Positions 36,802-45,373 of a stretch of DNA of 64,000 bases are shown piece by piece. Below the pieces are notes generated by a model that was not told where the DNA came from, ran no database searches, and worked only from the letters and a program-made list of their open reading frames with translations. A program made the position numbers and the translations under genes. Each line of letters starts with the position of its first letter. The stretch's first letter is position 1. The DNA comes from CAJXII01 sp965242915 (GTDB taxonomy: Bacteria; Campylobacterota; Campylobacteria; Campylobacterales; Arcobacteraceae), in NCBI GenBank assembly GCA_965242915.1, contig CBDETN010000025.1:62001-126000 (forward strand). The letters are read 5' to 3'.

Positions 36802-37488
36802 ATGAGAATATTAATAGTAGAAGATGAAAGTACTTTAAACAGAACTCTTCAAGAGGGTTTACAAGATTGTGGATATCAAGTAGATATTGCAGAAAATTTT
36901 AAAGATGCTGAATATTTTATAGATATCAGAAATTATGATTTAGTTTTAACAGATTGGATGTTACCTGATGGTGATGGACTGGAATTAACAAAAATAATTA
37001 AAAATAGAAGCGGTAGAACCTCGGTAGTTATTGTAAGTGCAAGAGATGATAAAGAGAGTGAAATTAAAGCTCTTGGATGTGGTGCTGATGATTATATTAA
37101 AAAACCATTTGACTTCGATATTTTACTTGCAAGAATTGAATGTAGATTAAGATTCGGTGGAACAAGTGTAATTGAAATTGAAAACTTGACAATTAATCCA
37201 GATGAAGAAAAAATTATTTATGACGGAAACGAAATAGAACTTAAGGGTAAACCTTTTGAAGTTTTGACGCACTTAGCTAGACATAGAGATCAAATTGTTT
37301 CAAAAGAACAATTACTTGATGCTATTTGGGAAGAACCGGAATTAGTAACACCAAATGTTATCGAAGTTGCGATTAATCAAATTAGACAAAAAATGGATAA
37401 ACCATTAAATATAGCAACTATTGAAACAATTAGAAGAAGAGGTTACAGATTTTGTTATCCTCCAAAAGAAGATGAAGCTACAGAATAA
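36802..37488 (+). CDS. hsrA: OmpR-family response regulator, HsrA/CosR-like
   Basis: 228 residues: receiver domain 1-120 with acidic pocket VEDES and YDLVLTDWMLPDGDGLEL, then a winged-helix DNA-binding domain ending IETIRRRGYRFCYPP. The segment ENFKDAEYFIDIRNYDLVL matches the essential orphan regulators HsrA of Helicobacter and CosR of Campylobacter, which control oxidative-stress and housekeeping genes. Unlike those, the phosphoacceptor Asp51 is present and a kinase gene follows 10 bases downstream, so this one may work by phosphorylation. Confidence 0.9.
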   Translation: MRILIVEDESTLNRTLQEGLQDCGYQVDIAENFKDAEYFIDIRNYDLVLTDWMLPDGDGLELTKIIKNRSGRTSVVIVSARDDKESEIKALGCGADDYIKKPFDFDILLARIECRLRFGGTSVIEIENLTINPDEEKIIYDGNEIELKGKPFEVLTHLARHRDQIVSKEQLLDAIWEEPELVTPNVIEVAINQIRQKMDKPLNIATIETIRRRGYRFCYPPKEDEATE

Positions 37489-37498
37489 GGTTTAACCT

Positions 37499-38791
37499 TT
37501 GAATACAAAAAGCATATATAAGCAGTTTTATCAAAAGCTTATATTTGCTACATCTGCTTTTGTAATCGTTTTATCATTTATCTTTTATGGTTTTACAAAA
37601 GCTACAATTTATGAAGATATATCAAATGACTTATTAAAAGATGCAAGACTAATTTATAAACTTAGTACAAATTACTTTCAAAATCAGGATATTCCATTAC
37701 AAGTTTTAACAACTAGTGATGTAACAATAGATTTGGTTACCGTACAACATCTTAATCAAATGGCATACAGAAAATACCGTATAGAAAAAAATCACTTTAT
37801 AGAATTATTATATCCATTTGATAAAAATAAAAATTTATTTATTAAAATTACAAAAAATATAAACAGTTCTCACAAGATGTTGAATAAAATATTTAACAAT
37901 GTTTTATTTTTAGGACTTGGTGGTTTGATTATGATTATTTTATATGCTTTTGCAGTATCAAAAACACTTCTTTCCCCTATTTTAAATATCACCAAAAAAC
38001 TATCTAATATGGATGAGAATTCACTTACAAAAATAGATACACAAAAACTCCCTATAGAGTTTATCCCTTTAGCAAATTCTATAAATAACCTTACTACTAG
38101 AATAGAAAACTATTTAAAATATCAAAAAGAACTTTTTATAGGTACTGCTCATGAACTTAAAACTCCACTTGCAGTTATGAAGTTAAAAAGTGAAGTTACA
38201 ATTAGAAGAAAAAGAGAATATGAAAAATATGAAGAGGTTCTTAAAGTACATATTAATGAAATAGATAAAATGGATAAAATGATTAGTTCTATTTTTGATA
38301 TGGGGAGACAAGAGGGTGCTCAATTTGAAAAGCCGATGGAAGTTGATATTATTGACTTTTTAACAGTTAAAACTGACGATTATAAACTACTTGCAAATAA
38401 GAAATATGTAAATTTGACATTTGAGACAACAATGGATAAATTTATTACTATTATTCAACCAAATCTTTTAAACCAAATTATTCAAAACTTTGTTCAAAAT
38501 GCTATTAAATTTACACCAGAAAATAATAAAATTATTATTAGAGCTATTAATGAAAACGATTCAATAAAAATTGAAGTTTTAGATGAAGGTATTGGAATTG
38601 ACGAAAATGTTGACCTCTTTGCACCATTTCAAAGACAAGGGAAAGAAAGCGGTGCTGGACTTGGTCTATTTTTAGCTCAAAGTGCTGCGGATACTTTAGG
38701 TGCTTCAATCTCACTACACAATAGACAAGATGGGGTTAAAGGGACTATCGCAACTTTATGTTTAGAGAGTAATTCAACTTGTGAGATTTAA
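37499..38791 (+). CDS. Sensor histidine kinase partner
   Basis: A 430-residue membrane kinase starting at TTG. Two membrane helices (about 16-35 and 140-160) enclose a periplasmic sensor. These are followed by HAMP-like sequence, the H-box FIGTAHELKTPLAVMKLKSEV, N-box NFVQNAIKFTPENN, G1 DEGIGID and G2 GAGLGLFLAQSA. All catalytic boxes are present. It is co-transcribed with the response regulator. The signal sensed is unknown. Its terminator hairpin (38787-38799 with 40187-40199) has been split by the IS256-type element. Confidence 0.92.
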   Translation: MNTKSIYKQFYQKLIFATSAFVIVLSFIFYGFTKATIYEDISNDLLKDARLIYKLSTNYFQNQDIPLQVLTTSDVTIDLVTVQHLNQMAYRKYRIEKNHFIELLYPFDKNKNLFIKITKNINSSHKMLNKIFNNVLFLGLGGLIMIILYAFAVSKTLLSPILNITKKLSNMDENSLTKIDTQKLPIEFIPLANSINNLTTRIENYLKYQKELFIGTAHELKTPLAVMKLKSEVTIRRKREYEKYEEVLKVHINEIDKMDKMISSIFDMGRQEGAQFEKPMEVDIIDFLTVKTDDYKLLANKKYVNLTFETTMDKFITIIQPNLLNQIIQNFVQNAIKFTPENNKIIIRAINENDSIKIEVLDEGIGIDENVDLFAPFQRQGKESGAGLGLFLAQSAADTLGASISLHNRQDGVKGTIATLCLESNSTCEI

Positions 38792-38801
38792 ACCCAAATT
38801 A

Positions 38802-40175
38802 GGGACTGTAAATCTAACTGTGTAAATCCAAAAATATGATTATTTAATAAAATGTCAAATATGAAAAATATTAAGGATTTACATAATGAATTTATTAAAT
38901 ACAGAAGAATTAAAAAGACAAATAGCTAATGGAACATTTACAGGATTAGATGATATTAGAAAAGAGTTTAAAAATATACTCAAAGAGGTAATACAAACTG
39001 CATCACAAGAAGAGCTAACCTCACACTTAGGTTATGATAAACATCAAGAATCAGACAATCAGAACTATCGTAACGGTTACAACGATAAAACTATAAAATC
39101 AAAATATGGAAATATAGATGTTGCGATTCCAAGAGATTTGCAAGTGTGGATTCCGCTACGCTCCATGAGAATCAAGCTTTGAACCACAACTTGTTAAAAA
39201 AAGAGAAATACTACTAAATGGTAGTGAAGATATGATAATATCACTCTATACCAAAGGTATGAGTGTAAGAGATATACAACTTCATCTTGATGATTTATAT
39301 GGTTATGAATTATCAACTCAAACCATATCTAACATTACAGAAAAAGTTATCGAAAAAGCTAAAGAGTGGCAAATAAGACCCTTAGAAAAGATATATCCAA
39401 TAATCTTTATGGATGCAACAGTACTTAAAATTAGAGTTGATAGAGTAGTTAAAAATATAGCTGCATATATAATGCTAGGAGTTACACTAGAAGGTAAAAA
39501 AGAGATTATAGGTATTTGGATAGGTGAAAATGAAACTAGTAAATATTGGCTTACAGTTTTAAATGATATTCAAAAAAGAGGAGTACAAGATGTACTCCTC
39601 TTTGCAATAGATGGTCTTAATGGCTTTAGTGAAGCAATTAGTGCAGTTTATCCTAAGGCAGAGATACAAAGGTGTATAGTACATCAAATAAGAAGTTCAT
39701 TAAAGTTTGTATCTTGGAAAGATAGAAAAGCAGTTGCTAAAGATTTAAAATCAGTTTATACAGCTTACACTGAAGAAGATGGACAATTAGCACTTACAGA
39801 GTTTAATGATATCTGGGGTAAAAAATATCCTAACATTACTGTTTCTTGGACAAATCACTGGTCTGAATTGTCTACATTTTTTAAATATCCAGATTCTGTG
39901 AGAAAATTAATTTATACAACAAATCCTATTGAATCTTTAAATGCTACAATCAAAAGAAAAACCAAATCTAAAGGTTCATTTCCAACAGAAGATTCTGCTT
40001 TTAAAGTGATGTATCTATCTTGTGCTGAACAACAAAATAAATGGAATACATCTAGTATTAGAAATTGGTTTGAAATTTATCCTCAACTTAGTATATTTTT
40101 TAAGGAGATTATGGCAAAATATGAGAAGTGATTAAAAAGAAACTGGTGGGTTTACACAGTTTATTTTACACTCTC
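38802..40175 (+). mobile_element. IS256-family element with 8-bp target duplication
   Basis: 1374 bp bounded by GGGACTGTAAATCTAACTG and, inverted at the right, GAGAGTGTAAAATAAACTG. The target duplication CCAAATTA is at 38794-38801 and 40176-40183. The site is inside the arms of a 13-bp terminator hairpin between the kinase and the CoA-binding gene. Right-end fragments of the same element type are at 48134 and 60606. Confidence 0.92.
38886..40131 (+). pseudogene. IS256-family transposase, disrupted
   Basis: A mutator-type transposase (about 400 residues) in two frames. The first part (38886-39182) reads SHLGYDKHQESDNQNYRNGYNDKTIKSKYG up to IPRDLQV. Then about 37 foreign-looking bases (39141-39178, containing a GGATTC...GAATC inverted pair) and a frame change interrupt it. 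The second part, from 39232 but open from about 39185, continues QLVKKREILLNGSED and carries the catalytic segments VIFMDATVLKIRVDR and LLFAIDGLNGFSEAI and the C-terminal YTTNPIESLNATIKR. Inactive as it stands. Confidence 0.88.
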
Positions 40176-40207
40176 CCAAATTATAGATTTGGGTTTAAAA
40201 TGTATTT

Positions 40208-40636
40208 TTAAAATAGTTCTCTATGCTCTATTTTTGTACAATGGTTTTGAACAACTTGCATACCATGCTGTTGTGCTTTAGAAGCTGCGGTATTATTTAC
40301 AAGTCCTAACTGTGTCCAAATACATTTAATACCATCTTTAACGATTGCTTCATCAATTACACTAGCTATTACAGCAGGTTTTCTAAAAATATCCACCATA
40401 TCTATTTGATGAGGAATATCCGTTAAACTTCTATAAACTTTTTGACCTAAAATCATATCTTCTTTTGGATATACAGGATATACAATAAATCCATGATCAA
40501 TTAAATATTTTGCTACTTTATTACTGGCTTTTGTTTCATCAGGGCTGCAACCTATAAGTGCAATTGTTTTAGTTTGTTCAAAGATCGCTTTAATCTCTTC
40601 CTTATTTGAATTAACCAACGGAAATTCACATTCCAT
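40208..40636 (-). CDS. CoA-binding (YccU-type) protein
   Basis: A 142-residue Rossmann-fold protein with IALIGCSPDETKASNKVAKYLIDHGF, VYPVYPKEDMILGQKVYRSLTDIP, DMVDIFRKPA and a C-terminal VQNHCTKIEHRE. This is the CoA_binding_2 family, typically binding CoA or related nucleotides; no reaction is established. It is convergent with the kinase gene, with the IS256-type element between them. Confidence 0.88.
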   Translation of the reverse strand: MECEFPLVNSNKEEIKAIFEQTKTIALIGCSPDETKASNKVAKYLIDHGFIVYPVYPKEDMILGQKVYRSLTDIPHQIDMVDIFRKPAVIASVIDEAIVKDGIKCIWTQLGLVNNTAASKAQQHGMQVVQNHCTKIEHRELF

Positions 40637-40711
40637 ATTTACCCTTTTACTTTATTCTTAAATATTTTACAATAACCATCTTGTAAACTACTTGAAGAAT
40701 TTATTTAATAA

Positions 40712-41089
40712 CTACTTAATATCAGCTATTATTTTAATGGTTGCATCTAATAATTTACCTAGTTCATTTTTACATATATCAAAGATAACTTCTGAATCCA
40801 ACTCAAAATAATGATGAGATAAAATATCTCTTATACCTTTAACTTGTTTCCACGGTATATTTGGATAATTTATTAAAAGCTGATTATTTGATAATTTATC
40901 TATATTCTTAAATCCCTCTCCAATTGCAACTAATCTCATTGAAATACTATCAAGTCGTTCAATCCCTTTTTCATCTTTTAAAAAATCATCACTTACTTGT
41001 ATATCTTTACATCTTGTTTTTATTAGCTTTAATGAATATTTTATATCTTCAAGTGTAGATAAAACCATTTTATCTTTATCATTAAGCAT
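40712..41089 (-). CDS. hepT: HepT-like toxin RNase
   Basis: A 125-residue helical HEPN protein with the RNase motif R-x4-H-x-Y (IRDILSHHYFE). HepT toxins cleave RNA and are silenced by AMPylation of the Tyr in this motif by the partner nucleotidyltransferase MntA. The gene overlaps mntA by 8 bases. Both motif residues are intact. Confidence 0.88.
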   Translation of the reverse strand: MLNDKDKMVLSTLEDIKYSLKLIKTRCKDIQVSDDFLKDEKGIERLDSISMRLVAIGEGFKNIDKLSNNQLLINYPNIPWKQVKGIRDILSHHYFELDSEVIFDICKNELGKLLDATIKIIADIK

Positions 41090-41375
41090 ATATTAGATCC
41101 TTATGAATCATTTCCAAAAAGAAAGGTTTGATATTTTTATGCTCTCTTACTAAATCTACACTTATATTTAAATCAGTTTCAATTTGCTCTTTAATTGCTA
41201 CCATATCAAATAATGATGGTTTCATTTTTACAAAAATATCTACATCACTATCTTTATTAGCTTCATCTCTAGCATAGCTTCCAAATAAGCCAATTGATTC
41301 AACATCAAATTTATTTTTAAATTCTTGATGATGTTCTTTTAAATAATTTAAGATATTTATTTTATCCACAACCAA
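41082..41375 (-). CDS. mntA: MntA-like antitoxin nucleotidyltransferase
   Basis: A 97-residue minimal nucleotidyltransferase with the catalytic motif GSYARDEANKDSDVDIFV (GS-x10-DxD). It is upstream of and overlapping hepT, the standard order of the type VII HepT/MntA system, in which MntA AMPylates HepT. The 209 bases to the right contain only AT-rich sequence, including GTATAATAATATTATAG. Confidence 0.88.
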   Translation of the reverse strand: MVVDKINILNYLKEHHQEFKNKFDVESIGLFGSYARDEANKDSDVDIFVKMKPSLFDMVAIKEQIETDLNISVDLVREHKNIKPFFLEMIHKDLIYA

Positions 41376-41439
41376 CCTTTCATATTTTATTGAGTTTATT
41401 ATAACTTATTAGACTAAATAATATTATTAAAGAAATATA

Positions 41440-41705
41440 TGTTTTTTCTCGCTTGTATGATTACATCACCACTCAAGAAAGTAGTATAATAATATTATAG
41501 AGTCGGTTGATGTAAATTGATAATCTCTTTGAAGCCATTATAATTAATGAGCCTGTGTGGGAGCTAAATTACTAAACTGATAACTTGAGTGGAAACAGAG
41601 TCGGAGATTTTCCAGACTGCATTTACAAGCGAAAGTCAGGTTTAGTGTATATCACACAGACAAGAAGTCTGTGCTACCGAACTCTTCAATTAATGGAGGT
41701 TCTCA
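41440..41705 (+). ncRNA. Non-coding leader of the IS110-type element, candidate bridge RNA region
   Basis: About 265 bases without a convincing ORF lie directly before the IS110-type transposase. They contain a hairpin CACAGAC-AAGA-AGTCTGTG (41654-41673) and other GC-richer segments (GAGTCGGTTGATG, GAGTCGGAGATTTTCCAGAC). IS110-group elements are known to encode a structured bridge RNA in the non-coding region before the transposase. That this stretch is one is an inference from position and structure; no target-loop match was worked out. Confidence 0.4.
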
Positions 41706-42273
41706 TGGATAATTATATCGGAATTGATATAGCAAAAGCAACTTTGCAAGTTTATATCCCAAAAAATGATACAAATATTGAAATTAAGAATAGTTCTGAT
41801 GGACTAAAAAAGCTTTATAGTAAACTAAAAAACAATATAAAGAATCTGTTGATGATATTATATTTGTATATGAATCAACAGGAAGTTATTCAACTATTTT
41901 AGAAAACTATTGTCATAAACAAACTATAAAATGTTTTAAAGTAGGAGCATACCAAAGTGCTTCATTTTCTAAAGTTATAAAAAATAGAAATAAGACAGAT
42001 ATTGTTGATGCAAGAATGTTGTCACAGATGTATATCTTAGCTAAAAATAAAGATATTAAAATACCTTTTAGAGATGAAAATGCTCATCAAATAAGGTCTT
42101 ATATTAAATATTATCAATCTTTAGTTAAAGAACATATAAGACAAAGTAACTATCTTGAAGCTTCATCATATAACTTAGAAGATAAGTTTATTATAAAACA
42201 AGTCTCTAAAAAAATATTTTCTATTGAGAAAGTAATGGTTATTATTAACAATAATAACCATTATCTTGAAGCA
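41706..42273 (+). pseudogene. IS110-family transposase, frameshifted and 3'-truncated
   Basis: Starts MDNYIGIDIAKATLQVYIPK with the first catalytic Asp. A frameshift in an A-run near 41827-41835 moves the frame; in the new frame the coding continues DIIFVYESTGSYSTILE, FKVGAYQSASFSKVIKNRNKTDIVDARMLSQM (remaining DEDD residues) and on to NNNNHYLEA. The end is replaced by the IS21-type fragment at 42274. The C-terminal Tnp20 domain is missing, so it is inactive. Confidence 0.85.
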
Positions 42274-42474
42274 TGCAAAAATCACTCCCATCTGGACACC
42301 ATATCACTTTTTATCTGGACACTTTGGTTGAAAAAGTGATAGGAAAGTTTAAATTAAGTTTATTTGCTGGATTAAAACTAATTTAAGTTTGAGATATTCT
42401 CCATATTAAACTACACTTCTAAAAATATTAGGAGTGTATCAATGAGGAGAGTTTTAATGAAACAGATCAAAGCT
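42274..42474 (+). mobile_element. IS21-type element, left-end fragment
   Basis: Begins TGCAAAAATCACTCCC, contains the GGACAC/TATCAC transposase-site repeats and runs into the first codons of istA (MRRVLMKQIK, from 42442). It matches the inverted right end of the intact element (57560-57806) but has fewer repeat units. It joins directly to the truncated fur at 42475. Confidence 0.85.
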
Positions 42475-42604
42475 CTTCTGCTCCTAAGTGCTTTTTACAG
42501 TTTAATATGGTTTCAAATATAACTTCTCTTTGTTTTGTATATTTTAAACATTTTTGTTTAATAATTTGTTTTAACTTATTTATTATTTCTGAATTATCTT
42601 GCAT
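42475..42604 (-). pseudogene. Fur-family gene, N-terminal fragment
   Basis: About 43 codons from ATG 42604: MQDNSEIINKLKQIIKQKCLKYTKQREVIFETILNCKKHLGAEEL, the first helices of a Fur repressor. The DNA-recognition helix and metal-binding domain are lost at the junction with the IS21-type fragment. This was probably the ancestral fur of the iron block. Non-functional. Confidence 0.8.
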
Positions 42605-42661
42605 ATTCCAACCTTTTATTAGTATCAGGTGTATTGTAACATAAAAGCTACTAATTACAAT

Positions 42662-42741
42662 ATTGATAGCTACTATCATTATTAAGTATAATTTAAGAGT
42701 TAGTATGTCATTATTCCAATATTAATAATGACTATCAATAT
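42662..42741. promoter_or_regulatory. Divergent promoter region with Fur-box-like repeats
   Basis: ATTGATAGCTACTATCATTATT at 42662-42683 and AATAATGACTATCAAT at 42724-42739 share ATTGATAG and TCATTATT half-sites in opposite orientation. They lie between the divergent truncated fur and the small ORF/Fur-like pair. Their resemblance to GATAATGATAATC-type Fur boxes suggests iron-dependent autoregulation. Confidence 0.5.
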
Positions 42742-42756
42742 ATAAAAGGATTTAAA

Positions 42757-42921
42757 ATGTCAGATATCGTATTAGAAATTAAAGTAAATAGAATTGTAAA
42801 TCAGTCAGGATTTAAAAAGTCTCAAAATATGTTGTGTCCTATTTTAAAAATTATTCAAATGAGACATAAAGATATATCTAAAGACCAAGCTTTAAGAATT
42901 ACAAAGTTAGTTTTAAAGTAG
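42757..42921 (+). CDS. Small hypothetical protein upstream of the Fur-like gene
   Basis: A 54-residue ORF, MSDIVLEIKVNRIVNQSGFKK and on to ITKLVLK, preceded by AAAAGGATT. It ends 2 bases before the Fur-like gene, so translation is probably coupled. Amphipathic and basic, with one Cys. No family is recognised. Confidence 0.5.
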   Translation: MSDIVLEIKVNRIVNQSGFKKSQNMLCPILKIIQMRHKDISKDQALRITKLVLK

Positions 42922-42923
42922 AA

Positions 42924-43400
42924 GTGATGTGTAAAATGCCAGATATTAAAATAATTAATTCAGCTGAGTTTTTAAAATTTATGAAGCTTATAGAAAAACG
43001 ATTAAGTTCTCATTGGCAAATATTAACATTAAATAAAAAAGTAGTAGTGAAAATTTTATTTGATAATACAGAACATTTGAGTGTAAATGATATTGTTAAT
43101 GTTTCTGAAAATACCAATAATAAAAAATTAGATACTACAACTGTATATAGAATATTATCAAATTTTGAACTTTTTGGTATTGTTGATTCTCTTTTACTTA
43201 ATGACAATAAAAAAAGATATGAATTGAGTTATTTAAAAAAACCACATTATCATCTTTATTGTCAAGAGTGTCATAAAATTTCTGAATTTGAAAGTTTAGA
43301 TATACATGATATATTTTTAACACAATTGAAAAATATAGATTTTCAACCTACAAATTTTAATGTAATTATAAATGGAGTATGTAAAAAATGCCAAGTGTAA
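42924..43400 (+). CDS. Fur-family transcriptional regulator
   Basis: 158 residues from GTG (ATG at 42927 or 42936 are alternatives). An N-terminal extension precedes a winged-helix domain with TEHLSVNDIVNV and LDTTTVYRILSNFELFGIVDSL, then the metal-binding half with HYHLYCQECHKISEFE and GVCKKCQV, giving two CxxC zinc pairs. It is more divergent than the PerR-like copy at 59456. Position beside ferritin and feoAB suggests iron control, and it may replace the truncated fur. Confidence 0.85.
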   Translation: MMCKMPDIKIINSAEFLKFMKLIEKRLSSHWQILTLNKKVVVKILFDNTEHLSVNDIVNVSENTNNKKLDTTTVYRILSNFELFGIVDSLLLNDNKKRYELSYLKKPHYHLYCQECHKISEFESLDIHDIFLTQLKNIDFQPTNFNVIINGVCKKCQV

Positions 43401-43510
43401 TAAATAAGAGAATTAAATTTTTAAAAAGTAGATCCAAAATAAATGGTATCTACTATAGACATCAAACAATAAGGGGGAATAGACTAAAAAGTTTAAGAAA
43501 AGGCTATTAG
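43388..43510 (+). CDS. Possible small basic protein
   Basis: A 40-residue ORF (MPSVINKRIKFLKSRSKINGIYY and on to KSLRKGY) starting inside the last codons of the Fur-like gene. It is strongly Arg/Lys-rich. Overlap with the upstream stop favours coupling, but the length and composition make chance possible. Confidence 0.35.
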   Translation: MPSVINKRIKFLKSRSKINGIYYRHQTIRGNRLKSLRKGY

Positions 43511-43561
43511 CCAAAGTGTTGAAAGAATTAAAATAAAAAATAAAATTAAGGAAAAAATAAA

Positions 43562-44059
43562 ATGTTAAAACAAGATATATTAGACAAATTAAATCATCAA
43601 ATAAATTTAGAGCATTTCGCTTCTAATTTATATCTATCAATGTCATCATGGTGTAAATCACAAAGTTTAGACGGGGCTGCAAAGTTTTTACTAAATCATT
43701 CAAGTGAAGAGTTAGGGCATATGCACAAACTTTTTGCTTATGTAAATGAGACAGGTTCTCAAGCAATTGTAAATGGTATAGAAGCTCCTGATACTAAATT
43801 TAAAAGTATTCAAGATGTTTTTGAACAAACATATAAGCATGAGCAGTTTATAACAGGAAAAATCAATGAATTAGTTGAGTTAACTTTAGAGCAAAAAGAT
43901 TATGCATCTTTTAACTTTCTTCAATGGTATGTAGCAGAACAGCATGAAGAGGAAGCATTGTTTAAAGGGATACTTGACAAAATGAAAATCATTGGTTTAG
44001 AAGGTCGTGGACTTCATATAATTGATAAAGAGATTGGTGCTTTAGTAGTAAATAATTAG
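43562..44059 (+). CDS. ftn: Non-heme ferritin
   Basis: Iron storage shell subunit of 165 residues. Ferroxidase-site residues are visible in LNHQINLEHFASNLYLSMSSWC, SSEELGHMHKLF and WYVAEQHEEEALFKGILDKM. Length and the four-helix pattern match bacterial FtnA. It is preceded by AAGGAAAAAATAAA. It is the storage component of the iron block. Confidence 0.95.
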   Translation: MLKQDILDKLNHQINLEHFASNLYLSMSSWCKSQSLDGAAKFLLNHSSEELGHMHKLFAYVNETGSQAIVNGIEAPDTKFKSIQDVFEQTYKHEQFITGKINELVELTLEQKDYASFNFLQWYVAEQHEEEALFKGILDKMKIIGLEGRGLHIIDKEIGALVVNN

Positions 44060-44069
44060 AGTTAAAAAA

Positions 44070-44106
44070 GGTTAAAGAGCAAAATTTCAAACTAGACTCT
44101 TTAACC
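44070..44106 (+). terminator. Hairpin after the ferritin gene
   Basis: GGTTAAAGAG (44070-44079) pairs with CTCTTTAACC (44097-44106), a 10-bp perfect stem with a 17-base loop, 11 bases after the ferritin stop. No T-run follows, so termination may be weak or the hairpin may act in mRNA stability. Confidence 0.5.
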
Positions 44107-44184
44107 AAAGTGTTCAATATTGCATTTAAGCACTCTCATTTTGAGAGATATTGAGCTTTATTATAAAATAAAGGAAATTAAGAA

Positions 44185-45318
44185 ATGATAAAAAATAAAA
44201 TAAAATTAAGTTTAGCTGTATCTTTGATGATAGCAACTTGTAGCTATGCAGGTACAGTAACAGCACCAAATATTGATAATATAGAGTTAAGTGGAGATAT
44301 GGAGTTAAAACAAGTTCAAGAAAAAAGTGATACAGCTACTATTAATAAAAGAACAGCAGAGATAAATTTAAATCTTGATGCAAAAATGGAAAATGGCTTA
44401 GAGGTTTATACTACTTTTACAGCATATGATGACAATCAAGCAAATACAGCAGCCGATAAAAGTTTAAGAGTTAAACATGCTTACGCAGTATTGCCATTTT
44501 TAAAGGGTAAAGGTAAAGTATATGCAGGTCTTGTTCCAAATTTTACTTATGGTACAGATGCTTTTGATAATGGTGGTGAAGCTTGGAAACTTGCAGTTGC
44601 AGTACCTATAGCAAAAGGTGTAATGATACAAGTGGTATCTAAAATAGAAAATGAAGAAGAATCAGATAAAAATAAAGGTGATAGTGGAGCAACTGCAATT
44701 AGAGTTGATGCAAAAGTTGGTGATTTTATGATTGGGGTCAAATATGGTCAAGCTTATGCAAATAAAGGCGATGGTCCAACTCAAGTTGCTGCTGCTGATA
44801 AAGAGAAAAAAGTTAAAATTACTACTGCTTATATGATGGGTGAAGTTTCAGGTGTTACATTAGGTGCAGAAGTAATGCAACAAAAAATAGATATGGTTGG
44901 TGTTTCAACAGATCTGGCAACTCAAAAAGGTTATTTTTTTAATGCTAGTAAAGATGTAGTAGATGGTTTAAATATTGGACTATCTTATTTAAATCTTTCA
45001 AAAGGTATGAAAGGTGGAGATGATTTTGCACCTGCTATGATTTTTGAAAAAGATTCTATAACTTCAAGTACCACAAAAGATACAACAGCTTTTATAGTTC
45101 CATTGTCTTATAAAATTAATGGAAATTTAACTGCAAATGCTACATATGTCAGTGCTGATATTCAAGGAAAAGATGCTACAGAAATAGATTTTGGTTTAGA
45201 GTATGGGCTTAATGATAATGTAACTTTAAGTGCAACTTATGGGGATTTTGATGGTGCAAGTGGTTGTGCTATTGCTGATACAAAGAATTTTGAAATTGCT
45301 TTAGCAATTAGATTTTAA
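44185..45318 (+). CDS. Outer-membrane porin-like beta-barrel protein
   Basis: A 377-residue protein with a signal peptide (residues 1-22, ending SYAG) and regularly spaced amphipathic strands ending in a terminal aromatic (IALAIRF), the C-terminal Phe recognised by the BAM machinery. Strand repeats such as LEVYTTFTAYDD, KVYAGLVPNFTYG and LTANATYVSADIQG fit a porin of the Campylobacterota type. A role in iron or metal passage is suggested only by the neighbours. Confidence 0.8.
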   Translation: MIKNKIKLSLAVSLMIATCSYAGTVTAPNIDNIELSGDMELKQVQEKSDTATINKRTAEINLNLDAKMENGLEVYTTFTAYDDNQANTAADKSLRVKHAYAVLPFLKGKGKVYAGLVPNFTYGTDAFDNGGEAWKLAVAVPIAKGVMIQVVSKIENEEESDKNKGDSGATAIRVDAKVGDFMIGVKYGQAYANKGDGPTQVAAADKEKKVKITTAYMMGEVSGVTLGAEVMQQKIDMVGVSTDLATQKGYFFNASKDVVDGLNIGLSYLNLSKGMKGGDDFAPAMIFEKDSITSSTTKDTTAFIVPLSYKINGNLTANATYVSADIQGKDATEIDFGLEYGLNDNVTLSATYGDFDGASGCAIADTKNFEIALAIRF

Positions 45319-45373
45319 TTTATAGGGATTTAATAAATTAACTAGGCTACAGAAGTAGCCTTACCTATAAATT
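45317..45373 (+). terminator. Nested hairpin at the end of the porin gene
   Basis: AATTTATAGG (45317-45326, starting in the stop codon) pairs with CCTATAAATT (45364-45373), and inside it AGGCTAC-AGAA-GTAGCCT (45344-45361) forms a second stem. The outer right arm is also the first arm of the long stem at 45364-45503, so the two structures compete. Confidence 0.55.

Noticed and set aside
41585..41902. 105-codon frame beginning at 41585
   Set aside because: The first 40 codons are non-coding leader of the IS110-type element; homology starts at MDNYIGIDIAK (41706) and breaks at a frameshift.
42467..42679. Open frame of 70 codons on the minus strand
   Set aside because: Its first 25 codons are upstream of the Fur start, and the last codons read into the IS21-type fragment. 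Only the part from 42604 is gene-derived, and it is listed as a pseudogene.
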